The position numbers were made by a program, and so were the translations under genes. From contig CAWJPL010000028.1 of assembly GCA_963844695.1 (NCBI GenBank), positions 744,001 through 808,000 on the forward strand: a DNA stretch of 64,000 nt, read 5' to 3'. The stretch is from RYN-230 sp963844695. Lineage in GTDB: Bacteria > Actinomycetota > Actinomycetes > Streptosporangiales > Streptosporangiaceae. Each line of letters opens with the position of its first letter. The first letter of the stretch is position 1. The notes beneath the pieces are model-generated. The model saw nothing but the letters and a program-made list of their open reading frames with translations, was not told where the DNA came from and ran no database searches. Shown here piece after piece: positions 16,527-25,046 of the stretch.

Positions 16527-18264
16527 GTGGCTTCCAGCGTGGCTGACGCAATGGTGGCGTTGTTGAAAAGCTCGGGAGTGCGCCGGGTCTACGGGGTTCC
16601 CGGTGACTCCCTCAACGGGTTCACCGATGCGATGCGCCGCGATGGCGGTATCACCTGGGAGCACGTGCGGCACGAGGAGGCGGCCGCGTTCGCGGCCGGC
16701 GCGGAGGCGGCGCTGACCGGCGAGCTGGCGGTGTGCGCGGGCAGCTGCGGGCCGGGCAACCTGCACCTGATCAACGGCCTGTACGACGCCAACCGGAGCC
16801 GGGTACCGGTGCTGGCGATCGCGGCGCACATCCCGGAGGTCGAGATCGGCCTGCAGTACTTCCAGGAGACGCATCCGCAGGAGGTGTTCCGCGAGTGCAG
16901 CGTGTACTGCGAGCTGGTCAGCATCCCCGAGCAGATCCCGCACGTCATGGAGAGCGCGATGCGCGCGGCGCTGGAGCGCGGCGGGGTCGCCGTCGTCGTC
17001 ATCCCGGGCGGGGTGTTCTTCGCCGACGCCCCGTCCGGCGCCATGACGACCCCGGTGCGCAAGGCGGCCTCGGTGATCCGGCCGGCCGACGCTTCGCTCG
17101 CGGCCGCGGCGCGAGGTGCTGAACGGCGCGAGCCGGGTGAGCATCCTGGCCGGGGCCGGATGCGCGGGCGCGCACGACCAGCTCATGGAGTTCGCGGGCG
17201 TCCTGCAGGCCCCGATCGTGCACGCCATGCGCGGCAAGGAATGGGTGGAGTACGACAACCGCTTTGACGTCGGGATGACCGGGCTGATCGGGTTCGGCTC
17301 GGGCTACCGGGCCATGGAGCACTGCGACGCGCTGGTCATGCTCGGCACCGACTTCCCGTACCGGCAGTTCCTTCCCGAGGGTGTCCCCGTCATCCAGGTC
17401 AACGTGCGGGGGGAGAACATCGGCCGCCGGGTGCCGGTGGCCTACCCGCTCGTGGGCACGGTCAAGGACACCATCGAGGCGCTGCTGCCGCTGCTGGAGG
17501 CCAAGTCCGACAGCAAGCACCTGGACCGGATGACCGCCCACTACCGGCGCGCCCGGGCCAAGCTGGACAAGCTCGCCGAAGCGCGGCCGGGCAACTCGCC
17601 GGTGCATCCGCAGTACGTGGCGGCCACGATCAACCGGCTCGCCGCGGCCGACGCGGTCTTCACCGCGGACGTGGGGACGTCGTGCATCTGGATGGCCCGG
17701 TACGTGCGGATGAACGGTGCGCGCCGCCTGGTCGGCTCGTTCAACCACGGGTCGATGGCCAACGCGCTCCCGCAGGCCATCGGGGCGCAGGCCGCCCAGC
17801 CGGGCCGCCAGGTGATCTCGATGTCCGGCGACGGCGGGCTGGCCATGCTGCTCGGCGAGCTCATCACGCTGCGCCAGCAGCACCTTCCGGTGAAGGTCGT
17901 GGTGTTCAACAACGGCGCGCTGTCCTTCGTCGAGCTGGAGATGAAGGCGGCCGGGATCGTCACCTACGGCACCGACCTGGACAACCCGGACTTCGCCGGG
18001 ATCGCCCAGGCCACCGGGCTGTTCGGGGTGCGGGTGGAGAAGGCCGGCGAACTGGAGGACGCGCTGCGCGCGGCGTTCAGCCACGACGGCCCGGCCCTGG
18101 TCGAAGTCCGCACCGACCGCTACGAGCTCTCGCTGCCGCCCAAGCTCACCTACGGCGAGGTCAAGGGCTTCACGCTGTACGCGACCAGGACCGTCTTGTC
18201 CGGCGAGGGCAAGGAACTGGTCGAGCTGGCCAAGACGAACCTGCGGGAACTGGACATCGAGTGA
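16527..18264 (+). CDS. poxB: thiamine-diphosphate pyruvate oxidase/dehydrogenase (PoxB type), one frameshift
   Basis: About 578 residues after joining frames near 17110. N-terminal TPP-binding PYR domain: VYGVPGDSLNGFTDAMRR, WEHVRHEEAAAFAAGAEA (catalytic Glu), GSCGPGNLHLINGLYDA. Central FAD-type domain: MTGLIGFGSGYRAMEHCDAL. C-terminal PP domain: ADVGTSCIWMARY and the Mg-TPP motif MSGDGGLAMLLGELITL to VVFNNGALSF. The best match is pyruvate:quinone oxidoreductase, which decarboxylates pyruvate to acetate and passes electrons to the membrane quinone pool; acetolactate synthase is less likely. GAGAGGAG precedes GTG 16527. The M20 hydrolase follows 34 bases later and is probably co-transcribed. 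Confidence 0.85.
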
Positions 18265-18298
18265 GCGGGACCTGGAATCAGGTAAGGAGTCGGCGGTA

Positions 18299-19552
18299 AT
18301 GGGCAGTCTCGAGGAGATCCTGGCCGGCTACGACGGCCTGCAGGCCGGCCAGGAAGCGTTCTACAAGGATCTGCATCGCCATCCCGAGTTGTCGCACCAG
18401 GAGCACCGCACGGCCGAGCGCGTCGCCGGGAAGCTGCAGGAGTACGGCTGCACGGTCCAGACGGGCATCGGCGGGACGGGAGTCGTCGGCGCCTGGCCAA
18501 CGGCGCCGGGCCCACGGTGCTGCTGCGGGCCGAACTGGACGCGCTGCCGGTCAAGGAGGACACCGGCGCGGACTACGCCAGCACCGCGACCGCGAAGGAC
18601 GCCCAGGGCCATGAGGTCCCGGTCGCCCACGCCTGCGGCCATGACATGCACATGTCCTGCCTGCTCGGCATGGTCAAGCTCATGTCCGATCACCGTGACC
18701 AGTGGAGCGGGACCCTGCTGCCGCTGTTCCAGCCGGCCGAGGAGACCGGCGACGGGGCGCAGGCCATGGTCGACGACGGCCTGTGGAAGCGCGTTCCCGT
18801 GCCCGACGTGGCCCTGGCCCAGCATCTGCTGGCCGGCGTGGCCGGGACGGTCCTGACCCGCTCCGGCCCGTTCATGGCCACCGAAGACAGCATCAACGTC
18901 ACCGTGTACGGGAAGGGCGGCCACGGCGCCAAACCGCAGAACACCATCGACCCGGTGGTGCTGGCGGCCATGGCTGTCGTCCGGCTGCAGACCATCGTGT
19001 CCCGCGAGGTCGCGCCCGGGCGAGATCGCGGTGGTGACGGTCGGCAGCGTCCAGGCCGGGACCAGGAGCAACCTCATTCCCGATCACGCCCTGCTGGAGC
19101 TGAACCTGCGCAGCTACTCGGAGGAGACCCACCAGCGGATGCTCGCGTCGGTCCAGCGGATCGTGCGGGCCGAGAGCCAGGCCTCCGGCTCACCCAAGGA
19201 CCCGGACTTCGACACCATCGGCAGCTTCCCGCTCACCGTCAACGATCCGGCCACCACGGACCAGGCCGCGGCTGCCTTCGCCGCCTACTTCGGCGACCGC
19301 GCCGGTGAGATCGACCGGCAGACCGTCAGCGAGGACTTCAGCAACATTCCCAACGCCGCCGGGGTGCCCTACACCTACTGGGCGCTCGGGTACACCGACG
19401 AGAAGACCTACCGCGCCGCGGAGAAGGCCGGGCACCTGCAGGATCTGACCAGCAACCACTCACCAAAGTTCCTGCCGCCGCTGCAGCCCTGCCTGCGGAC
19501 CGGCACCGAGGCCCTGACCACCGCCGCGCTAGCCTGGCTGGCGCGCAAATAA
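18299..19552 (+). CDS. M20-family amidohydrolase/carboxypeptidase, two frameshifts
   Basis: Reconstructed length is about 417 residues. The family signature is present across three frames: FYKDLHRHPELSHQEHRTA near the N-terminus; after a shift near 18495, LLRAELDALPVKEDTGADY and VAHACGHDMHMSCLLGM (zinc ligands), LFQPAEETGDGAQAMV (catalytic Glu pair) and GKGGHGAKPQNTIDPV; after a shift near 19020, VGSVQAGTRSNLIPDHALLE and a C-terminal SEDFSNIPN. This is an M20D-type amidohydrolase such as N-acyl-amino-acid or indoleacetyl-amino-acid hydrolase. At the second site the DNA has three G's where the family frame needs two (APGE), a homopolymer-type indel. Confidence 0.85.
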
Positions 19553-19579
19553 GGCACCGAGACGGCGATTGGACCCGGA

Positions 19580-20108
19580 ATGGGCACTGGAAAGCACGGC
19601 ATGACCCCGCTCGCCGCCGTGGTGAGCGGCCTCCTGGCCGGGGCCGTGGGGACGGTCTGCCTGGACGCGGTGAACTACCTGAAGTACCGGAGCACCGGCG
19701 GTAAGGACAGCCCGCTCGCGTGGGAATTCCCCAAGGTCGACACCTGGGACCAGGCGCCTGCCCCCGGGCAGGTCGGCAAGCGCCTGATCGAGGGTTTCAC
19801 GCAGCGCGAGCTTCCGGATCGGTGGGCGAATCCGGTCAGCACCGTCATGCACTGGTCCTACGGGTCGGGCTGGGGGGCGCTCTATGGGGTCCTGGCCGGG
19901 TCCTCTGCGCAGGCCGAATCCCCTCTATGGCCTGCCGCTCGGCGCGGTGGTCTGGGTCTCGGGTTACGTCCTCCTCCCGGAGGCCGGGCTCTACAAGCCG
20001 ATCTGGGAGTACGACGCCAAGACGCTGGCTGGTGACCTGAGTGCCCATCTCGCGTACGGCACGGGCACGGGCGTCACCTTCTGGCTGATCACCAAGCTGT
20101 CGGGATAG
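19580..20108 (+). CDS. hypothetical membrane protein, one frameshift
   Basis: About 175 residues. It begins with a glycine-rich helix (AAVVSGLLAGAVGTVCLDAVNY), has a soluble middle (VDTWDQAPAPGQVGKRLIEG), and a block STVMHWSYGSGWGALYGVLA. Near 19915 the frame changes and it continues as LPLGAVVWVSGYVLLPEAGL and DLSAHLAYGTGTGVTFWLIT. Three to four membrane segments are likely. I do not recognise a named family. It follows the M20 gene by 27 bases and may share its transcript. Confidence 0.6.
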
Positions 20109-20191
20109 TCGCCTGCTGCCTGGCCAGGGAACCGCAGACCGGGGTCTGCGCGGGGGGGCCGCACGGTGGGCAACGGCCCCGGGACCCTTGG

Positions 20192-20536
20192 TCATACGTG
20201 GGCGATTAGCTGCTGGATCTTGGCGACGGTATCGGCTAGCGCATCTATTCCGGCTACCGTCCCCCCGATCCAGCTGAGTCTTTCCCTTACCCGGTCGAAG
20301 TTTGGCCTTTTGCTCCTCAGCTCTTTCTGCGCTTTGATGGCTGACGAACGCACCTCCTGCGCTTCGGGTACTGTCTGCTGGCTGGCTCGTACGAGCTCAA
20401 TGAGTTTTTGCAGCTCAGCGACGGCCTGCCCGAGCGCTGACCCGTCAAGCTGCGATTCTTGGCTGGCATTAGCCTTCTTGCCGATCGCAATCGCCGAGCG
20501 GTTCACTTCTCCGGTGCGAACAGTGTACTTGGCCAT
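20192..20536 (-). CDS. small helical protein with N-terminal VxxGxxxxSAIAIG motif
   Basis: 114 residues in a lower-GC islet. The N-terminus YTVRTGEVNRSAIAIGKKA is strand-like; the rest is predicted helical (LGQAVAELQKLIELVRASQ, VRSSAIKAQKELRSK, then VAGIDALADTVAKIQQLIA). The layout, a short beta motif followed by a helical bundle, resembles a widespread group of small actinobacterial proteins that begin with GxxAxxxGxxAxA-type motifs, function unknown. The motif matches the C-terminal end of the neighbouring membrane protein almost position for position (Y-x-V-x-x-G-x-x-x-x-S-A). It lies 30 bases downstream of that gene with GGAAAGG as ribosome site, so the two form an operon. Confidence 0.7.
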   Translation of the reverse strand: MAKYTVRTGEVNRSAIAIGKKANASQESQLDGSALGQAVAELQKLIELVRASQQTVPEAQEVRSSAIKAQKELRSKRPNFDRVRERLSWIGGTVAGIDALADTVAKIQQLIAHV

Positions 20537-20566
20537 CAGTTCTGCCTTTCCGCGAACAAAGCTGTG

Positions 20567-22108
20567 TCATGAACCAGACTTGGATTTTGATTTGGATTTG
20601 TCGCCGACAGTGACCGCCGAGTCCTTCATGTCTCCTACGTGAACGCTATAATGAGTGGTGGTCAACTCAAGAATGACCTGAACTTGCGAATCAAACTCAC
20701 CCAGCTTTACGTCATGCTTCTTTAGAAAGTCCCGGAGACCTCTGAGCAAGGTCTGCTGAGACATGATTACGTACATTATCTCATCCCGGGCAAGAAAATG
20801 GTGCTCGCGGCTAAAGCCGCACGCCAGCTCGCGGATGCTTCGCGCTGCTCCGTAGTCAAAGTCGCGCCCGCGCCGGATTGCGTTGACCTGATTGAATAGC
20901 CTTTTCTGTTCCGTACGGTAACGTTTGACATCTGAGATGAGCAACATTGGGGCCTTCGCCAGTGCGGGTAGGAACCTCCTGGAGCTCCATCGGCATGATT
21001 TCCACAGCTGCTGGCGGTGTGACCGGCTGTAGCGCCGGTCGATGCCGCGGAACTCGCGGCGGATGGGAGGGAGGACGCGGTACTCCCACTCGATATACAG
21101 ATAGCCCCCCGTATGGACGGCCCGTACGAAGAGGGTTACCACCAGTTGACCCTGCCAGGCAGGCATCTCCACGCAGACATAAACGCGGGCGTCCGGGGTT
21201 GGGTGCAGGGCCGCTTGCTGAAGCAATGACGAACTCACCGAGGTTGCGGGAGGGGCGGCCGCACCGGCAGGAAGAAACGCAGGATGCTCCCGGATGTGCC
21301 GCCCGTTTACGAACATCCTCTCTTCTACCCGCATGTCGTTGAAGCCTAGCTTGTTCATTGTTTTCATCAGCGCCGCGTGAACGTCAGCGTTACTGAACTT
21401 GCGAGGCTTCTGCGTTTTCCCGTTCTTTACTCTCTTTCCCTGGCTTACGTCAATCACCACGTGCTCTCTGCTGAGCCTCTGGCCGCTGCCGACGAAGGCG
21501 GATTCGCCGTGAAAGATGACCAGGTTTCCTCGGCGCCGGGCTGAGACCATGTTGATTCGATCACGCACCCATTGATGACGTGGCTCGGGTGCTGTGTGGA
21601 TATCAAACTTTCCCCGGAGCATCGTGCCAACTACAATTCGGTACACACGCGTCCAGTACTCCAGCGTGACGATCGTCCAGGCGGCAACGAGCCCGGCGGC
21701 GATTACGATAATCGCCGCAGGAAGCCAGATCAGAGTCAGCGCCAAGAGTGCGATCGTAGCGAGCATCGTCACGGCGAGGTATATGTCCCGGCGAGCGCGG
21801 CGCATCACTGAGTCCACGGCCCACCGGGCAACTGCTGAAATTTCGACTCCGTAGGCGGGGGCTACGGCCCTGAGCGGTTCGCTAACGACGCTACGGACCA
21901 CGTCCTGTGCGTAGTCCAGGTCAATTTGCGTGGCGGCAGACAGGTAACGCGTTGTTTCGCGGTCGAAATCATGCCGGGCGTAGTGCCATACATCGTGACT
22001 GGCTTCATGGCGTTCTTTCCCAGAAGGGTGTCCAGCACTTCTGCTCGAGTGCCCATTTGTTGATGGCGGTACCGCCGAGGTCGGATCGAATGGTTGGCCA
22101 GCATCCAT
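20567..22108 (-). CDS. two-helix membrane protein with C-terminal VxxGxxxxSAVTVG motif
   Basis: 513 residues, no assigned function. A polar N-terminus is followed by a conserved-looking helical block (RYLSAATQIDLDYAQDVV, AVAPAYGVEISAVARWA), a membrane hairpin at about 109-129 and 131-151, then a soluble domain with the block LVIFHGESAFVGSG (about 196-209) and VNGRHIREHPAFLP. This architecture recalls a broad actinobacterial family of hypothetical proteins. The last 27 residues, YSVHVGDMKDSAVTVGDK then (KS)n, mirror the first residues of the small partner gene downstream. Base composition is clearly lower in GC than both flanks, which suggests recent transfer. ATG 22108 is the first good start. 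Confidence 0.7.
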   Translation of the reverse strand: MDAGQPFDPTSAVPPSTNGHSSRSAGHPSGKERHEASHDVWHYARHDFDRETTRYLSAATQIDLDYAQDVVRSVVSEPLRAVAPAYGVEISAVARWAVDSVMRRARRDIYLAVTMLATIALLALTLIWLPAAIIVIAAGLVAAWTIVTLEYWTRVYRIVVGTMLRGKFDIHTAPEPRHQWVRDRINMVSARRRGNLVIFHGESAFVGSGQRLSREHVVIDVSQGKRVKNGKTQKPRKFSNADVHAALMKTMNKLGFNDMRVEERMFVNGRHIREHPAFLPAGAAAPPATSVSSSLLQQAALHPTPDARVYVCVEMPAWQGQLVVTLFVRAVHTGGYLYIEWEYRVLPPIRREFRGIDRRYSRSHRQQLWKSCRWSSRRFLPALAKAPMLLISDVKRYRTEQKRLFNQVNAIRRGRDFDYGAARSIRELACGFSREHHFLARDEIMYVIMSQQTLLRGLRDFLKKHDVKLGEFDSQVQVILELTTTHYSVHVGDMKDSAVTVGDKSKSKSKSGS

Positions 22109-22376
22109 GGAGCCCCCGTTGCCGAACCAATTCAGCGGGTGAATGGTTACAGATCTGCTCTACCACGATGTTGTTGGCGCGGCAAGACCCTCGTTAGGGG
22201 CCAGACATATCTCGGGCGTGCCCGTGTGGGCACAACGTCACAGCAGCATCAAAGGTTGCAGTTAGTCAGGCGACGTCCAGACGGGATCTTCGGGTGACCG
22301 ATGAAGCAGTCGCGGCGGTCCCGGGGATCGCTGCCGCCCGGACGGGCGCCGCTGGCTGCCATCGGTCCGCCTTGGC

Positions 22377-22790
22377 TTACGAGGAGGCCATCTTTCCCAG
22401 GTTGGCCAGGGACTCCGCGATGTCACGGCGCATTTTGGGGACGAGCAGCCGGATCACCGCGCTGAGCGCGCCCTGGACGTCGACTTTCTTGACCACCCGG
22501 ACCCGTCCCCCGGCGACCGGGTCGACCACATGGTCGAAGACCAGCTTTCCGATGGGCGTCGGGCATTCGGTGACATAGCGGTGGCCGGCGTCCACGACGG
22601 TGATGGTGAAGGCGCCGCCGAGGTTGCCGCGCTGCTTGGCCCAGCCGGACACGCCTGGCTCGAACGGGCCGTCCAGCCGGGCGATCTCCTTGCTGACGTC
22701 CCATTCTGGCCAGCGGTCTACGTCGGTCCACACCTTCCAGACCGTGGCTGGGTCGGCTTCGAACGTTGCTTCAGCTTCGAACAGGTACAT
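22377..22790 (-). CDS. SRPBCC/polyketide-cyclase-like protein
   Basis: 137 residues: MYLFEAEATFEADPATVWKV is the typical first strand and helix of SRPBCC (START-like) proteins, followed by the WPEWD block and a long C-terminal helix (MRRDIAESLANLGKMASS). The hydrophobic cavity of this fold binds lipids or polyketides, but no ligand can be inferred. GAGGGGCAAGG precedes ATG 22790. Divergent from the SigE-family sigma gene. Confidence 0.82.
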   Translation of the reverse strand: MYLFEAEATFEADPATVWKVWTDVDRWPEWDVSKEIARLDGPFEPGVSGWAKQRGNLGGAFTITVVDAGHRYVTECPTPIGKLVFDHVVDPVAGGRVRVVKKVDVQGALSAVIRLLVPKMRRDIAESLANLGKMASS

Positions 22791-22996
22791 GCCTTGCCCC
22801 TCAGGGAGGCGGCGCAGAGATTAAAAGCTAGCCGGCCGGCACGCCGGGCAGGGTAACTAAGTGCCTTCGTGAGGCATTTGATACCGGGCCGGGCATCCCA
22901 GCCCGGCGCCGCCTGTTTTGGTGCCGGGCCAGGATGAACCTTTGGCCGCACCCAGGTAGTCATATTGACTGTTGGGTCGAGCTGGCCGGAGGTGCG

Positions 22997-23509
22997 GTGG
23001 ACGCCGAGGTCGAAGGATTCGTGCAGTTCGTTGCGGCGCGTCAGCGTTCGCTGCAGCGAACGGCGTGGCTGCTGACCGGTGACTGGGCGCTGGCCGAGGA
23101 CCTGGTGCAGACCGCGCTGGTGCGGTCGTGGCCGCGGTGGGAGCGGATCAGGCGGCGCGACGACCCGGAGATCTACGTGCGCCGGGCCATGGTGAACACC
23201 TGGTCGAGCTGGCGCCGCCGTAAATGGCGGTCCGAGCACCCCTCGGGGGCGGTGCCCGACGGCCCGGCGGCCGGGGACCTGGCCGCCGAGGCCGCGGTGC
23301 GGGTGGCGGTGCGCGGCGCCCTGGGCAGGCTGACCGACCGGCAGCGCGCGGTGCTGGTGCTGCGCGTGTTCGACGACCTCTCGGAGGCGCAGGTCGCGCA
23401 GGTGCTGAACTGCGCGATCGGGACGGTCAAGAGCACCATGGCCCGGGCCGTGGCCCGGCTGCGCGAGGACCCCCAGATGGCGGAGTTCATGGAGCGGGAG
23501 GCCCGGTGA
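22997..23509 (+). CDS. SigE-family ECF RNA polymerase sigma factor
   Basis: 170 residues from GTG 22997 behind CCGGAGG. Region 2: FVQFVAARQRSLQRTAWLLT, DWALAEDLVQTALVRSWPRW; region 4: LGRLTDRQRAVLVLRVFDDL, EAQVAQVLNCAIGTVKSTMA. The short length, the RTAWLLTGD block and the linked next gene match the actinobacterial SigE-like group of ECF sigmas (in the sense of the TIGR02983 family). Its stop overlaps the start of a membrane-anchored beta-propeller (GTGA), which takes the place of the anti-sigma factor often found downstream. Confidence 0.88.
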   Translation: MDAEVEGFVQFVAARQRSLQRTAWLLTGDWALAEDLVQTALVRSWPRWERIRRRDDPEIYVRRAMVNTWSSWRRRKWRSEHPSGAVPDGPAAGDLAAEAAVRVAVRGALGRLTDRQRAVLVLRVFDDLSEAQVAQVLNCAIGTVKSTMARAVARLREDPQMAEFMEREAR

Positions 23510-24840
23510 CCGGGACAGACAGGCGGCTGCGGGACCTCCTGGAGGCCGCCACGGGGGAGCCGCCGCACCAGGTGAGCGCCGAGGCGGTGCGCCGCCGGGT
23601 TTCCCGGCGGCGGGCCCGGGAGTACCTGGCCGGGGCCGCGGCCGCCGCCGTGATCGCCGCCGGAGTCCCCCTGGGCATCGGCGCAGCCGCCCGCGCCCCC
23701 GGGCCGGCCGGACAGCACGGGTCACCGGCCGGCCGGTCCGTCTACGTGGCCTACGGCATCGCCCAGGGGACGAGCAGGGACACCCCCGTGGTCATCCCCA
23801 TCAGCACAGCCGCCAGCCAGGCCGGGAACCCGATCAAGGTCGGGGATGGGGCGAATGCCATCCCCACGGGCCAGATCGCGATCACGCCGGACGGGAAGAC
23901 CGCCTACGTGCCCACCAACGCCTCCGGCACGGTCATCCCCATCAGCACAGCCACCAACCAGGCGGGCCAGCCGATCAACCTCGGCCACAACCGCAGGTAT
24001 GGCCCTGACTTCGTCGCGATCACGCCGGACGGGAGAACCGCCTACGTCGCCAACCTGGCCTTTAGCACGGTCACCCCCATCACTACGGCCACCAAGACCG
24101 CCGGCCAGCCGATCCGCGTCGGGCCGAGCCCGATCTGGATCGCGATTACCCCGGACGGGAAGACGGCCTACGTCGCCAACCAGAGCCAGCTGGGCACTGT
24201 CACCCCGATAGACACGGCGACCAACACCGCTGGCCCGCCGATCCAGGTGACCCACGACCCGTTCGATATCGCTATCACCCCGGACGGGAGGACCGCCTAT
24301 GTCCTCAGCACTTCGACAAACAAGCACACCGGGATCGTGGTGACCCCGGTCAGCACGGCCACCAACACCCCGGGCCAGCCGATCTACCTCCCTGGCGTGA
24401 GCAACAACGCGTTCATCGCGATTACCCCGGACGGGAAGAGCGTCTACGTCACCACCTCCTACCCGCGCGCGGTCATCCCCATCAGCACGGCCACCAACCG
24501 GCCCGGGAAGCCGATCCAGATCGGCCACAACGCAGGCAGCGGCAGCCAGATGGCGATCACCCCGGACGGGAAGACCGCCTACGTCGTGTCAGGCCCCCGC
24601 GCGGTCGTCCCGATCAGCACAGCCACCAACACCGCGGGCCAGCCGATCGAGCTGGGATCCGGCTGCCGCACCCAGCTGGTCGAGCCGCAGCTCAGTATCG
24701 CGATCGCCCCGGACGGGAAGACCGCCTACGTCGCCTGCGAGGGCGCGGTCATCCCGATCAGCACGGAGACCAACACTCCCGGTCAGCCAATCCGCCTCCC
24801 CCTCGGGTACCCCATGGGGATCGCGATCACCGGGCCGTGA
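23506..24840 (+). CDS. membrane-anchored YVTN beta-propeller protein
   Basis: 444 residues. A cytoplasmic N-terminus of about 40 residues (DRRLRDLLEAATGEPPHQVS, then an Arg-rich stop) precedes one membrane helix (LAGAAAAAVIAAGVPLGIG). The outside part is built of about eight repeats of roughly 45 residues with the pattern ITPDGKTAYVxN and VTPISTATNTAGQPI, the 40-residue YVTN/YncE type that folds as a beta-propeller. Start codon overlaps the sigma factor stop, so the pair is translationally coupled; the N-terminus may act as the sigma regulator and the propeller as a sensor. That role is inference only. Confidence 0.8.
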   Translation: MTGTDRRLRDLLEAATGEPPHQVSAEAVRRRVSRRRAREYLAGAAAAAVIAAGVPLGIGAAARAPGPAGQHGSPAGRSVYVAYGIAQGTSRDTPVVIPISTAASQAGNPIKVGDGANAIPTGQIAITPDGKTAYVPTNASGTVIPISTATNQAGQPINLGHNRRYGPDFVAITPDGRTAYVANLAFSTVTPITTATKTAGQPIRVGPSPIWIAITPDGKTAYVANQSQLGTVTPIDTATNTAGPPIQVTHDPFDIAITPDGRTAYVLSTSTNKHTGIVVTPVSTATNTPGQPIYLPGVSNNAFIAITPDGKSVYVTTSYPRAVIPISTATNRPGKPIQIGHNAGSGSQMAITPDGKTAYVVSGPRAVVPISTATNTAGQPIELGSGCRTQLVEPQLSIAIAPDGKTAYVACEGAVIPISTETNTPGQPIRLPLGYPMGIAITGP

Positions 24841-24871
24841 CCTGCACGGTGGCCAGGTCACGGCCCGGTGA
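24827..24871 (+). terminator. strong intrinsic terminator overlapping the propeller stop codon
   Basis: An 18-bp perfect stem: TCACCGGGCCGTGACCTG (24827-24844) with its complement at 24854-24871, loop of 9. The TGA stop (24838-24840) lies within the 5' arm. No U-run. Confidence 0.8.
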
Positions 24872-25046
24872 AACGCGGGACCGCGCGCTCACGCCCCGGA
24901 AGTGGCCAGCAAACCCGGTTCGATAACCTGGCCCTAACGGCTCGGCAGCGCGGCCTTGCTGGTTACCCAGGCTTCAGATGGGCAGCGGCGGGGCGATCCA
25001 TGACGAGTTTCCCCACGTCCCGGTCAGCCAGCAGGAAGGGCCTGAC

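Noticed and set aside
24900..24990. tRNA-like sequence (GGTTCGAT)
   Set aside because: No acceptor stem or anticodon arm can be formed around it.
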